Assembly (NCBI GenBank): GCA_905197485.1
Contig: CAJJYZ010000028.1
Location: 1 to 32,721, forward strand
DNA: 32,721 nt
Source of the DNA: an uncultured Lachnospiraceae bacterium
GTDB taxonomy: Bacteria > Bacillota > Clostridia > Lachnospirales > Lachnospiraceae
Direction: 5' to 3'
The translations under genes were made by a program, and so were the position numbers. Positions within the stretch are counted from its first letter, which is position 1. Each line of letters begins with the position of its first letter. Shown here one piece after another: positions 7,500 through 14,908 of this stretch. The notes under the pieces are model-generated. The model was not told where the DNA came from. It was given only the letters and a program-made list of their open reading frames with translations, and ran no database searches.

Positions 7500-8042
7500 A
7501 TGGAATACAGAGAGTTATCGGAACAGGAAATCGATAGGAGCTTATTCCGTTCTTTTATACGCCGCCAGATTGTTACAAAATGTTGGCGAAAAGAGGACGG
7601 AGTGTGGCTGGTGAAAGAGATTCCCTTTATTGATGACTGGACAGAAGCCGATTACCAGGAGCAGATAGAGAATTTGAAGCATACGGTTCGTTCGGGAGGC
7701 TTTGTGTATGCGGCTTTCTATAACTGGGAATTGAAAGGATTTGTTTCTGTGGAAAAAGATTTGTTTGGCAGCTCGGATAAATATCTGGATTTATCCAGCA
7801 TCTATGTTTCGGCGGATATGCGTCAACAAGGAATCGGAGCAGAACTTTTTTCTAAAGCCAGGCAATGGGCAAAAGAACAGGGCGCGGACAAGCTGTATAT
7901 TTCTGCACATTCCGCCATTGAAAGTCAAGCGTTTTACAGGAAGATGGGATGCGTTGAAGCAAAGCAATATAATCAGGCGCATGTTGAGAAAGAGCCTTGC
8001 GATTGTCAACTGGAATGTGTGGTAAGCTGCGGTGATGGCTAA
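7500..8042 (+). CDS. GNAT family acetyltransferase
   Basis: A 180-residue single-domain N-acetyltransferase. The acetyl-CoA loop is RQQGIGA (108-114) in the context SIYVSADMRQQGIGAELF, followed by the alpha helix and AIESQAFYRKMGC, the late strand-helix that closes the active site. The long, acidic N-terminal third (to about residue 65) is less typical. The C-terminus has several Cys (CDCQLECVVSC), which is unusual and could bind metal, but the spacing is not a known motif. A strong GAGGAGGGG ribosome binding site lies six bases before the ATG. The substrate is unknown. Confidence 0.85.
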   Translation: MEYRELSEQEIDRSLFRSFIRRQIVTKCWRKEDGVWLVKEIPFIDDWTEADYQEQIENLKHTVRSGGFVYAAFYNWELKGFVSVEKDLFGSSDKYLDLSSIYVSADMRQQGIGAELFSKARQWAKEQGADKLYISAHSAIESQAFYRKMGCVEAKQYNQAHVEKEPCDCQLECVVSCGDG

Positions 8043-8106
8043 GTTGTTCAGGGGATTAATGCGAGGCAGATAAAAGGATAAAATCGAAAGTTTTGAGGAA
8101 AAACAT

Positions 8107-8724
8107 ATGAACGACAAATGGATTGATTATGCAATCCGTATTCAAAGTATTGCTCAGGCAGGACTTCAATACGGAAAAGATAAATACGATAAGGAGCGTT
8201 ATGAAGAATTACGGAAGATTTCTGCTGAAATGATTTCAGCAAGAACAGATATTCCTATTGATAAAGTTTACAATTTATTTTGTAATGAAACAGGCTATCA
8301 AACGCCAAAAGTTGACACAAGAGCTGCGGTGTTTGTTGAAGGAAAGATTTTGCTTGTTCACGAAAATAATGGTACGTGGGCTCTGCCTGGCGGTTGGTGT
8401 GAGGTTGACCAATCTGTTGCCTCAAATACTATTAAAGAAGTGAAGGAAGAAACGGGATTAAATGTATCGGCAGAAAAACTGATTGCTGTTCAGGACTGGC
8501 GAAAGCATAACGTAACAAATTATGCTTATGGAGTTGTAAAGATTTTTGTTCTATGTAAATATAAAAATGGAGAATTTGAAAGAAATATTGAAACAACAGA
8601 GATTGGCTTTTTTGAAAAAGAGGAGATACCTGAAAACCTTGCGGTAGAAAAATGCACGAAAGAACAAATATTGATGTGTTTTGAAACGCTTGAAAATCCA
8701 GCTGCTCCAACAATATTTGATTAG
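8107..8724 (+). CDS. Nudix hydrolase with N-terminal Nudix_N_2 domain
   Basis: A 205-residue hydrolase of nucleoside-diphosphate-linked substrates. Residues 1-65 match the Nudix_N_2 helper domain (RIQSIAQAGLQYGKDKYDKERYEELRKIS), and the Nudix fold follows from about 70. The box reads GGWCEVDQSVASNTIKEVKEETGL: the glutamates of the REVxEE helix are kept, while the usual Glu six residues after the second Gly is Gln and the Arg before the first Glu is Lys; I believe both occur in this subfamily. The preferred substrate is unknown; relatives act on nucleotide sugars or ADP-ribose. It opens an A+T-rich run of three genes whose upstream sequences look alike. Confidence 0.88.
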   Translation: MNDKWIDYAIRIQSIAQAGLQYGKDKYDKERYEELRKISAEMISARTDIPIDKVYNLFCNETGYQTPKVDTRAAVFVEGKILLVHENNGTWALPGGWCEVDQSVASNTIKEVKEETGLNVSAEKLIAVQDWRKHNVTNYAYGVVKIFVLCKYKNGEFERNIETTEIGFFEKEEIPENLAVEKCTKEQILMCFETLENPAAPTIFD

Positions 8725-8764
8725 ACAGGAATGGTTGTAAAAATTAGAAGTTATGGAGGTAATT

Positions 8765-9397
8765 ATGGCTTTTGATTTTAAGAAAGAATATAAAGAATTT
8801 TATATGCCAAAGAACAAACCACAGGTTGTAAATGTTCCAAAAGCAAATTATATAGCTATAAGGGGGAAAGGTAACCCCAATGAAGAAGGCGGGACATATC
8901 AGCAAGCAATCAATATTTTATATGCTGTGGCATACACCTTGAGGATGAGTTATAAAACAGATTACAAAATGGAAGGATTCTTTGAGTATGTTGTACCACC
9001 TCTTGAAGGTTTTTGGTGGCAGGATAATGTGGATGGAGTAGATTATACCGATAAATCTACTTTTAATTGGATTTCCGTCATTCGTTTGCCCGATTTTGTT
9101 ACTAAAAAAGATTTTGAATGGGCAGTAACAACTGCTGCTGAAAAGAAAAAGATTGACTGTTCATCAGCGGAATTTTTAACTGTTGACGAGGGATTGTGCG
9201 TTCAAATTATGCATTATGGCCCATTTGATGATGAACCTGCAACAATTGCGCTTATGGATGCTTATTTGGAGCAGAACGGATATGGTAATGATATGAACAA
9301 GGAAAGACTGCATCACGAAATATATTTGTCAGATGCAAGAAAAGTTGCTCCAGAAAAATGGAAAACTGTTATTAGACACCCAATTAAGAAAGCGTAA
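8765..9397 (+). CDS. GyrI-like small-molecule-binding protein
   Basis: A 210-residue protein of the GyrI-like (SOUL-related) fold, known from E. coli SbmC/GyrI and the effector domains of AraC and MerR regulators. The signature is PQVVNVPKANYIAIRGKGNPNEEGGTYQQAINILYAVAYTLR at about 21-62, typical of stand-alone members in clostridia, and VQIMHYGPFDDEPATIALM later on. There is no DNA-binding domain. Some stand-alone members act as hydrolases or drug-binding proteins; the ligand here is unknown. The ATG at 8765 was preferred over one four codons earlier because GGAGG (8755-8759) has good spacing to it. Confidence 0.85.
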   Translation: MAFDFKKEYKEFYMPKNKPQVVNVPKANYIAIRGKGNPNEEGGTYQQAINILYAVAYTLRMSYKTDYKMEGFFEYVVPPLEGFWWQDNVDGVDYTDKSTFNWISVIRLPDFVTKKDFEWAVTTAAEKKKIDCSSAEFLTVDEGLCVQIMHYGPFDDEPATIALMDAYLEQNGYGNDMNKERLHHEIYLSDARKVAPEKWKTVIRHPIKKA

Positions 9398-9423
9398 AAT
9401 TAGAAATTATAGAGGAGATATGT

Positions 9424-10077
9424 ATGAACTACATTATATATTCCGGCTGTTTTGAGAAAGGAACACAGGAACAGAAGACGGTTTTTAGGGAACTATTTGG
9501 AGATGAAAATACACAATATAAATTCGATTTTTATTTTCATTGGTACAATATTATCCATGAATATGGTCATTGTCTTTGTTCCCATTATGATTTAGACATA
9601 ACTGGACTAAAACAGGAACTTTTAGTGAACAGATTTGCAGTGGGTATTTGGAAATATGCAGGATATGAACAAGAGTTAGAAGAATTAGCAAAAATTATCA
9701 ATGAAACATTGCAGAAACTAAAAGTTCCTGTACCGAATGATATGTCATTTACTGAGTATTATGAAAACATATGGGGAACAGATGAATTGATGAAAGTGCC
9801 AATATACGGATATTTCCAGTTTAAGAGTGTACAGATGGCTTTAGAAGGCAGAGAAGAGTTAGAGGATGTTCTTATGGAAATGGGAATACACAAAAATGGT
9901 AATCAGAAACCTGTTTATAAAAAATACTTGATTTCTTCGAATACAGCAAAAGAAGTATTGGCTGATATACATTATCTTCTTAACAGTTTAGGAATCGAGC
10001 AGCCGCGGGTAGATATTGAACTTGTTGATAATCCAGCTATTCAATGTGCAGATTCTATAGTTTCTCCAGAGGGTTAA
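9424..10077 (+). CDS. Putative zinc metallopeptidase with HExxH motif
   Basis: A 217-residue protein I cannot name. Residues 45-49 are HEYGH in the context NIIHEYGHCL, a zincin motif at the end of a hydrophobic helix. Sixteen residues past the second His comes E65LLVNRFA72, which looks like the third-ligand helix of ImmA/IrrE-type peptidases (ExxxNxFA). The rest is acidic and helical, with no signal peptide or membrane segment, so it should be cytoplasmic. ImmA/IrrE peptidases usually cut repressors and often sit next to an XRE regulator; none is adjacent here. The annotation as a peptidase is an inference from these two motifs. GAGGAG lies before the ATG. Confidence 0.6.
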   Translation: MNYIIYSGCFEKGTQEQKTVFRELFGDENTQYKFDFYFHWYNIIHEYGHCLCSHYDLDITGLKQELLVNRFAVGIWKYAGYEQELEELAKIINETLQKLKVPVPNDMSFTEYYENIWGTDELMKVPIYGYFQFKSVQMALEGREELEDVLMEMGIHKNGNQKPVYKKYLISSNTAKEVLADIHYLLNSLGIEQPRVDIELVDNPAIQCADSIVSPEG

Positions 10078-10158
10078 ATCTCAGTTAGTGCAATGAATGG
10101 TTCTTTAGAGTTTTTTTGATAAGATAAGTTATCGATTGATAAAGGGAGGAGATATTCG

Positions 10159-10500
10159 ATGAATATAGGCTTTTGGAGCTGTATCGTATTAGTTCCAATC
10201 TTTGCTTTGATGGGAATCGTATTTGGAATTTTAAAAGGAAAGTCCGCAAAGCTTGTTTCCGGATTTAATACGCTGCCGAAAGAAGAACAGGAGCGATACG
10301 ACAAGGAATATCTTGCGCGGGACATGAGAAATTCCTGTTTCCTCTGGACAGGAATTATGCTGGCAGGGGCGGTGTTGTCATGTTTGGTGACATCTTATAT
10401 GGCAATAGGCGCTTACATTATTTGGCTGATTATGTTTTTTAAGGACGTACATATGGATGCGAGGAAGACATTTGAGAAATATTTAAAAAGAGAGGAATAG
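10159..10500 (+). CDS. DUF3784-like small membrane protein
   Basis: 113 residues with an N-terminal membrane segment (about 4-24), a soluble loop, and two further segments (about 60-78 and 80-95). The loop has the DUF3784 hallmark KSAKLVSGFNTLPKEEQERYDKEYLARDM. The function of the family is unknown. AAAGGGAGGAG precedes the ATG at good spacing. Seven bases after its stop begins the next GNAT gene, so the two are likely co-transcribed. Confidence 0.75.
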   Translation: MNIGFWSCIVLVPIFALMGIVFGILKGKSAKLVSGFNTLPKEEQERYDKEYLARDMRNSCFLWTGIMLAGAVLSCLVTSYMAIGAYIIWLIMFFKDVHMDARKTFEKYLKREE

Positions 10501-10507
10501 AGGAAAG

Positions 10508-10972
10508 ATGGAATATAAAATCATACGGTTGACAGACGAACCGGAACGGAAAGAGCAGGCTTCCGAATGGTTCCATGAGAAATGGGAAGTTCCTCTGGAA
10601 GCATATCTGAAAAGCATGGAGGAATGTCTGCAAGGGAAAAGCTCGATTCCGCAGTGGTATATGGCGGTAGAAGAGGACAGAATTATTGGCGGTATGGGCG
10701 TGATTGAAAATGATTTCCATGACAGAAAGGATTTGACACCGAATGTTTGTGCCGTATATACAGAAGAAGACAAAAGATGTAACGGTATTGCAGGAGCTTT
10801 GCTAAACTTTGTATGTGAGGACATGAAAGAAAAAGGAATTGATACATTGTATCTCCTTACAGACCATACATCCTTTTATGAACGTTACGGATGGAAATTT
10901 CTCTGTATGGTACAAGGGGATGGGGAGCTGGAGATGTCCAGGATGTATGTGCATAAAAGTGAAAAAAGTTAA
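10508..10972 (+). CDS. GNAT family acetyltransferase
   Basis: A 154-residue acetyltransferase. The core runs from WYMAVEEDRIIGGMGVI through CAVYTEEDKRCNGIAGALL, where RCNGIAGA (90-97) is the acetyl-CoA loop, to LYLLTDHTSFYERYGWKFL, the closing strand-helix. Substrate unknown; the first 45 residues (EWFHEKWEVPLEAYL) resemble GNATs found beside drug-resistance genes, but that is weak evidence. AGAGGAAAG lies next to the ATG, within eight bases of the DUF3784 stop. Confidence 0.85.
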   Translation: MEYKIIRLTDEPERKEQASEWFHEKWEVPLEAYLKSMEECLQGKSSIPQWYMAVEEDRIIGGMGVIENDFHDRKDLTPNVCAVYTEEDKRCNGIAGALLNFVCEDMKEKGIDTLYLLTDHTSFYERYGWKFLCMVQGDGELEMSRMYVHKSEKS

Positions 10973-11012
10973 GTTACAGAAAAAGCAAAATATAAGAGGG
11001 AGGCAGTGACAA

Positions 11013-11375
11013 ATGCGCCTGAAAAATATACTGATTGTTGTGAAAGATATTGAGAAGTCGAAGAAGTTTTACCATGATTTGTTTGGATTGGATGTGATAC
11101 TTGACAGAGACGGAAATGTGATTTTGACGGAAGGGCTTGTGCTTCAAGATAAAACGGTATGGAAAAGCTTTGTGAAGAAAGAGGTGATTCCGGAGAATCA
11201 TTCTTGCGAGTTGTACTTTGAAGAACGGAATATCGAAGCATTTGCAGAGAAGTTGGAAACTTTATATCCGTCGATTCGATACGTCAATCGATTGACAACA
11301 CAGAGTTGGGGCCAGAGCGTACTTCGATTCTATGACTTGGATGGAAATCTGATTGAGGTCGGGACGCCGATGTAA
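11013..11375 (+). CDS. VOC-family (glyoxalase/bleomycin-resistance-like) protein
   Basis: A 120-residue vicinal-oxygen-chelate protein with the two beta-alpha-beta-beta-beta modules. The opening LKNILIVVKDIEKSKKFYHDLFGLDVI and the closing VLRFYDLDGNLIEVGTPM are diagnostic. The final metal ligand Glu is present in LIEVG; the first-module position normally His is Asn4 or nearby, so metal binding is uncertain. Members range from glyoxalase I to drug-binding proteins; no specific role can be given. GGGAGG lies upstream of the ATG. The next gene starts 31 bases after its stop. Confidence 0.85.
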   Translation: MRLKNILIVVKDIEKSKKFYHDLFGLDVILDRDGNVILTEGLVLQDKTVWKSFVKKEVIPENHSCELYFEERNIEAFAEKLETLYPSIRYVNRLTTQSWGQSVLRFYDLDGNLIEVGTPM

Positions 11376-11406
11376 TGGGACAACAATAGGAAAATGGAGG
11401 AAAGAC

Positions 11407-13197
11407 ATGAAGAGAGTGCTTGTAACCGGAGGGACGGTATTTGTAAGTAAATGGATTGCAGAGCATTTTGTGGCGATGGGGGAGGAAGTCTATGTGCTCA
11501 ACCGCAATCACAGAAAACAGCCGGAGGGCGTAAAACTGATTCAGTGCGACAGGCATCAGATAGGAGACGCATTGAAAAATCTTGAGTTTGATGTAGTAGT
11601 TGATACGGGATATACAGCAGAAGATGTGGAACTTCTTTTGGATGCGCTAGGCGGATGCCAAGATTATATTTTTATTAGTTCCAGCGCAGTATATCCGGAA
11701 TATGAAACACAGCCATTTACGGAGGAGACTCCGGCAGCGGGGAATCGTTATTGGGCAAAATACGGTAAGGATAAGATAGAGGCGGAACAGGTATTATTAA
11801 GACGGAAGCCGGATGCCTATATTCTTAGACCACCATATCTGTATGGGTCGATGAATGACATTTATCGGGAGGCGTTCGTGTTTGACTGTGCGATGGAAGG
11901 AAGAAAATTTTATCTCCCGCAGGATGGAGAGATGCAACTGCAATTTTTCCATATCCAGGACTTGTGCAGATTCATTGATATTCTGTTAGAGAAGAAGCCG
12001 GCACAGCATATTTTCAATGTAGGAAATGAAGGGAGTATTTCGATTCGTGAGTGGGTAACGCTTTGTTATGAGGCTGTTGGAAAACAGGCGGAATTTATCA
12101 ATGTGTATGAAGACGTTGAGCAGAGAAATTATTTTAGTTTTTGTGAGTACGAGTATCGTTTGGATGTATCAAAGCAGAAAGAGTGGATGCCAACGACGAA
12201 ACCGATGCGGGAAGGACTCTTGGAGGCGTTTGCATGGTATCAGGAGAATCGGGAAGAAGTGGAAAGAAGACCGTTTCAAGAGTATATTGATAAGAATCTG
12301 AAGACGGAGCTTGCGATTGCAACCGATTTTCATGGAGAAGGGAAGAGCCTGGAAGAGATAAAAGAGACGCTGAGACAGATTTCAGACGCAGGATTTAGCC
12401 ACATTCACTGGTGTCATGACTGGGATGGGGATTATCTGTATTCCGTATATGAGATGGAGCAGTTCAAAGAATGGCTGGATGCTTATCACTTACGGGTGAA
12501 AGGGATTCATGCAACGAAAGGAACGAAGCGCGACGTCACAAGGTCGGCGTTACACGCAAGAAGAGACTACACATCTGATTGGGAATGCAGCAGAAAGGCA
12601 GGCGTCGAACTGATTCAAAATCGAGTGGAGTTGGCAGCGTACTTAGGAGCAAAGGAAATCGTGCTTCATCTCTATCCGCCGTTTGTGTCGATAGAGCGCG
12701 GGACAACCAGTCGGGAATCGTTCTATGCAAATGTGAAAAAATCTTTCGATGAACTTTATCCGTTCTGTATGGAGAATGGTGTAAGAATCTGTGTTGAAAA
12801 CCTGTTTGACATGCCGGGGGAATACGTAGAAGAATTATGGAATTGGTTGATGGAAACGTATCCTGCGGAATATATCGGCTTTTGTTTTGACAGCGGTCAT
12901 GCAAATATGATTTGGGGTGACAGGATGACAGAGATGCTACACAAATATCGGGACAGAATCTTTGCGGTGCATCTCCATGATAACTTTGGTGCAGTCGATT
13001 ATCATATGATTCCGGGCGAAGGAGCTATTGGTTGGGATGATGTGATGCGGGAACTGAAGGAATCGGCATATGAATTACCACTCATTTTAGAACTGGAAAG
13101 TGGACAGGAGAATACAAAGGAATATTTGAAAAGAGCATACCGGGCAGGATGTCGGCTGCAATCGATGTGTCGGAGGGAGAGAAAATGCGAAGAATAG
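11407..13197 (+). CDS. Fusion of NAD-dependent epimerase/dehydratase and TIM-barrel sugar isomerase
   Basis: A 596-residue two-domain protein. Residues 1 to about 290 are an extended short-chain dehydrogenase: VTGGTVFVSKW is the NAD(P) loop, ISSSAVY holds the catalytic Ser, YGKDK is the YxxxK pair, and ILRPPYLYG is typical of sugar-nucleotide epimerases. From about 302 (ELAIATDFH) to 585 follows a xylose-isomerase-like (AP_endonuc_2) TIM barrel whose metal ligands are all visible: Glu in CVENLFD, Asp and His in FDSGHAN, His in VHLHDN and Glu in LILELES. The junction YIDKNLKTELAIATDFH looks like the end of one protein joined directly to the start of another. The ATG at 11407 has GGAGG six bases upstream. 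Both halves seem intact, suggesting consecutive steps on one carbohydrate; the substrate is unknown. The Nudix gene overlaps its end by 13 bases. Confidence 0.88.
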   Translation: MKRVLVTGGTVFVSKWIAEHFVAMGEEVYVLNRNHRKQPEGVKLIQCDRHQIGDALKNLEFDVVVDTGYTAEDVELLLDALGGCQDYIFISSSAVYPEYETQPFTEETPAAGNRYWAKYGKDKIEAEQVLLRRKPDAYILRPPYLYGSMNDIYREAFVFDCAMEGRKFYLPQDGEMQLQFFHIQDLCRFIDILLEKKPAQHIFNVGNEGSISIREWVTLCYEAVGKQAEFINVYEDVEQRNYFSFCEYEYRLDVSKQKEWMPTTKPMREGLLEAFAWYQENREEVERRPFQEYIDKNLKTELAIATDFHGEGKSLEEIKETLRQISDAGFSHIHWCHDWDGDYLYSVYEMEQFKEWLDAYHLRVKGIHATKGTKRDVTRSALHARRDYTSDWECSRKAGVELIQNRVELAAYLGAKEIVLHLYPPFVSIERGTTSRESFYANVKKSFDELYPFCMENGVRICVENLFDMPGEYVEELWNWLMETYPAEYIGFCFDSGHANMIWGDRMTEMLHKYRDRIFAVHLHDNFGAVDYHMIPGEGAIGWDDVMRELKESAYELPLILELESGQENTKEYLKRAYRAGCRLQSMCRRERKCEE

Positions 13198-13808
13198 AAG
13201 GAATTACACAGACAACGAAAAACAGATTTTTGAATATGTATGAGCTGGATATGAGAAGCGATACCGGGAAGAAGAGTAAGTATTTCGTGGCATCCAGAGC
13301 GAAGGGTGTAGAAGATTTGAAGATTACAACAAGAGAAAATCGTGCGGATGGAGTGATTATCTATAGCGTGTACCGGGATGAAAAAGACGGAGAGGAAAAA
13401 CTGGTGCTGATTCGCCAATACCGCTGTCCGATTGATACCTATGTGTATGAATTTCCAGCGGGACTCGTAGAAGAAGGCGAAGACTTCAAGGAAACGGGGA
13501 GAAGGGAACTGAAAGAAGAAACAGGACTGGATTTTGAAGCTATCGATGCGGCAGATATGTACACAAAGCCTTGTTTTACAACGGTCGGCATGACGGATGA
13601 ATCCTGTGGTACGGTGTACGGATTTGCGACGGGGGAACCTTCGAAGCTTGGCCAGGAGGAAAATGAAGAGATTGAGATTGTCCTTGCGGATAGGGCGGAA
13701 GTGCGGAGAATCTTAAAAGAAGAGAATGTGGCGATTATGTGTGCGTATATGATGATGCATTTTCTGAATACACCAGAAGGTCATGTCTTTGACTTTTTAA
13801 AGGCATAG
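13185..13808 (+). CDS. Nudix hydrolase, ADP-ribose-pyrophosphatase-like
   Basis: A 207-residue Nudix enzyme. The box is complete: Gly93, Glu99, Arg107-Glu108, Glu111-Glu112 and Gly114 in AGLVEEGEDFKETGRRELKEETGL. The YVYEFPAGLVEEGE approach is that of ADP-ribose and nucleotide-sugar pyrophosphatases. The N-terminal strand domain (KNRFLNMYELDM and SKYFVASRAKG) also fits ADPRase-type enzymes; relatives in clostridia sit in varied operons. The ATG at 13185 lies behind GGAGGGAGA and overlaps the end of the epimerase-isomerase gene, so coupling is likely. It could clear a nucleotide-sugar or ADP-ribose product linked to that enzyme, but this is inference. Confidence 0.88.
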   Translation: MRRIEGITQTTKNRFLNMYELDMRSDTGKKSKYFVASRAKGVEDLKITTRENRADGVIIYSVYRDEKDGEEKLVLIRQYRCPIDTYVYEFPAGLVEEGEDFKETGRRELKEETGLDFEAIDAADMYTKPCFTTVGMTDESCGTVYGFATGEPSKLGQEENEEIEIVLADRAEVRRILKEENVAIMCAYMMMHFLNTPEGHVFDFLKA

Positions 13809-13835
13809 CGCCGAATGCCGGAGTGCATCGACGCT
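13807..13835. terminator. Hairpin between convergent genes
   Basis: Inverted repeat that begins inside the Nudix stop codon: left arm 13807-13818, six-base loop, right arm 13825-13835, giving about eleven base pairs with one mismatch and one bulge. No long T run follows on either strand, so it is a weak candidate for a two-way terminator between the Nudix gene and the alpha/beta hydrolase. Confidence 0.45.
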
Positions 13836-13851
13836 ATAATGTGAATAAATA

Positions 13852-14754
13852 TTATAAATCAAGCATAAACTGGGCGGCTTTATCCACCGCCTCGTTCGCT
13901 TTTTTCATATTTGCCATCTGAAATACATGCCACATGCCTTTGTAGAGGTCAAGTTTTACGTTTACTTTTTGACTGCTCATATGCTTTTTCAAGTCGGTGG
14001 AATCGCTGAGTAATATTTCGTTGGAACCGACCTGAATATAAACGGGCGGAAAGTCTTTATAATTTCCAAAGATTGGAGAAAGATAAGGATTTTCAAATAC
14101 AGTCTCGTCTGTATTTCCGTCAGGCACATAGGCAATGCGGGCGTTTTGTAAGTATTCCGATGTTAAAATCGGGTCTAATTCTCCTTTTTCTGTCATGGAT
14201 TTTCCTTGAAGCGTCAGGTTTGTCCAAGGGGAGAAGAGGACGAAGCCGCGAGGGAGGATACGACCTTCTTCTTTGAGTTTTAAACCGAGTGAGAGAGCTA
14301 AGTTTCCTCCGGCGGAATCTCCGGCAACGATGATTTGTTTTGCCCCGTATCCGAGATGCATCAGATGATTCCAGACAGTCAGTACGTCTTCCAGTGCGGC
14401 GGGAGCGGCGTGTTCCGGCGCCAGTCTGTAGTTGAAGCTTAAAAGTTCCATGGAAGAGGCAAGGGAAAGCCGGGTTGTCAATGTCCGCGCATATTCCAGA
14501 CTTCCGGTGTAGAATCCGCCTCCATGACAATAAAATATGAAAATATCCTTCTTATGAGGGCGGATAGGGCGTACCCACTCGCATGGGATGTGGTCTATCA
14601 TATATTCGTAGTAGGAAGCTTCACTGTTTTTCGTTCCAAGAAGTTTTCCGATATTTGCCTGAGAGCGGCGTTGTTTTTCCAAGTCTTCTTTTACGGTAAA
14701 ATCGTGTACGGCTTTGACGATTTTCATCAATCCTTGATTCTGCTTTTCTGCCAT
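13852..14754 (-). CDS. Alpha/beta hydrolase, hormone-sensitive-lipase family esterase
   Basis: A 300-residue esterase of the HSL family (Abhydrolase_3). The oxyanion-hole motif HGGGF appears as YCHGGGFYTGSLEYA, the nucleophile elbow is GDSAGGN with the catalytic Ser, and the Asp and His fall in the C-terminal part (SDSTDLKKH and MWHVFQM). No signal peptide, so it is cytoplasmic. The start at 14754 was chosen because AAGGAG lies five bases upstream on the - strand; a longer frame to 14775 crosses that site. It is the only - strand gene in the window and is divergent from a condensation-fold acyltransferase with a shared 154-base gap, which suggests a joint role in making and cleaving an ester. 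Confidence 0.9.
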   Translation of the reverse strand: MAEKQNQGLMKIVKAVHDFTVKEDLEKQRRSQANIGKLLGTKNSEASYYEYMIDHIPCEWVRPIRPHKKDIFIFYCHGGGFYTGSLEYARTLTTRLSLASSMELLSFNYRLAPEHAAPAALEDVLTVWNHLMHLGYGAKQIIVAGDSAGGNLALSLGLKLKEEGRILPRGFVLFSPWTNLTLQGKSMTEKGELDPILTSEYLQNARIAYVPDGNTDETVFENPYLSPIFGNYKDFPPVYIQVGSNEILLSDSTDLKKHMSSQKVNVKLDLYKGMWHVFQMANMKKANEAVDKAAQFMLDL

Positions 14755-14822
14755 AAAAACTCCTTTCTTTTGCAAAATGCAGAGTGTATCTGCACAATAT
14801 ACCTTATCTTAACACAACGAGG

Positions 14823-14851
14823 TTGCCAGATACAATGAGATTCTTTATAAT
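14823..14851 (+). promoter_or_regulatory. Sigma-A promoter for the acyltransferase operon
   Basis: TTGCCA at 14823-14828, 17 bases, TATAAT at 14846-14851. The start of transcription would be near 14858, about 50 bases before the ATG at 14909. It lies in the gap shared with the divergent hydrolase; I saw no equally good promoter on the - strand. Confidence 0.75.
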
Positions 14852-14908
14852 AGGTTTAAGTATTCGCGGAGAAATTTAGAAGCGATAGAAGGAAATGAGG
14901 AGACGATT

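Noticed and set aside
10078..10158. A T-rich stretch after the putative peptidase gene as a terminator
   Set aside because: The seven T at about 10111-10118 are not preceded by a convincing stem; only short, weak complementarities were found.
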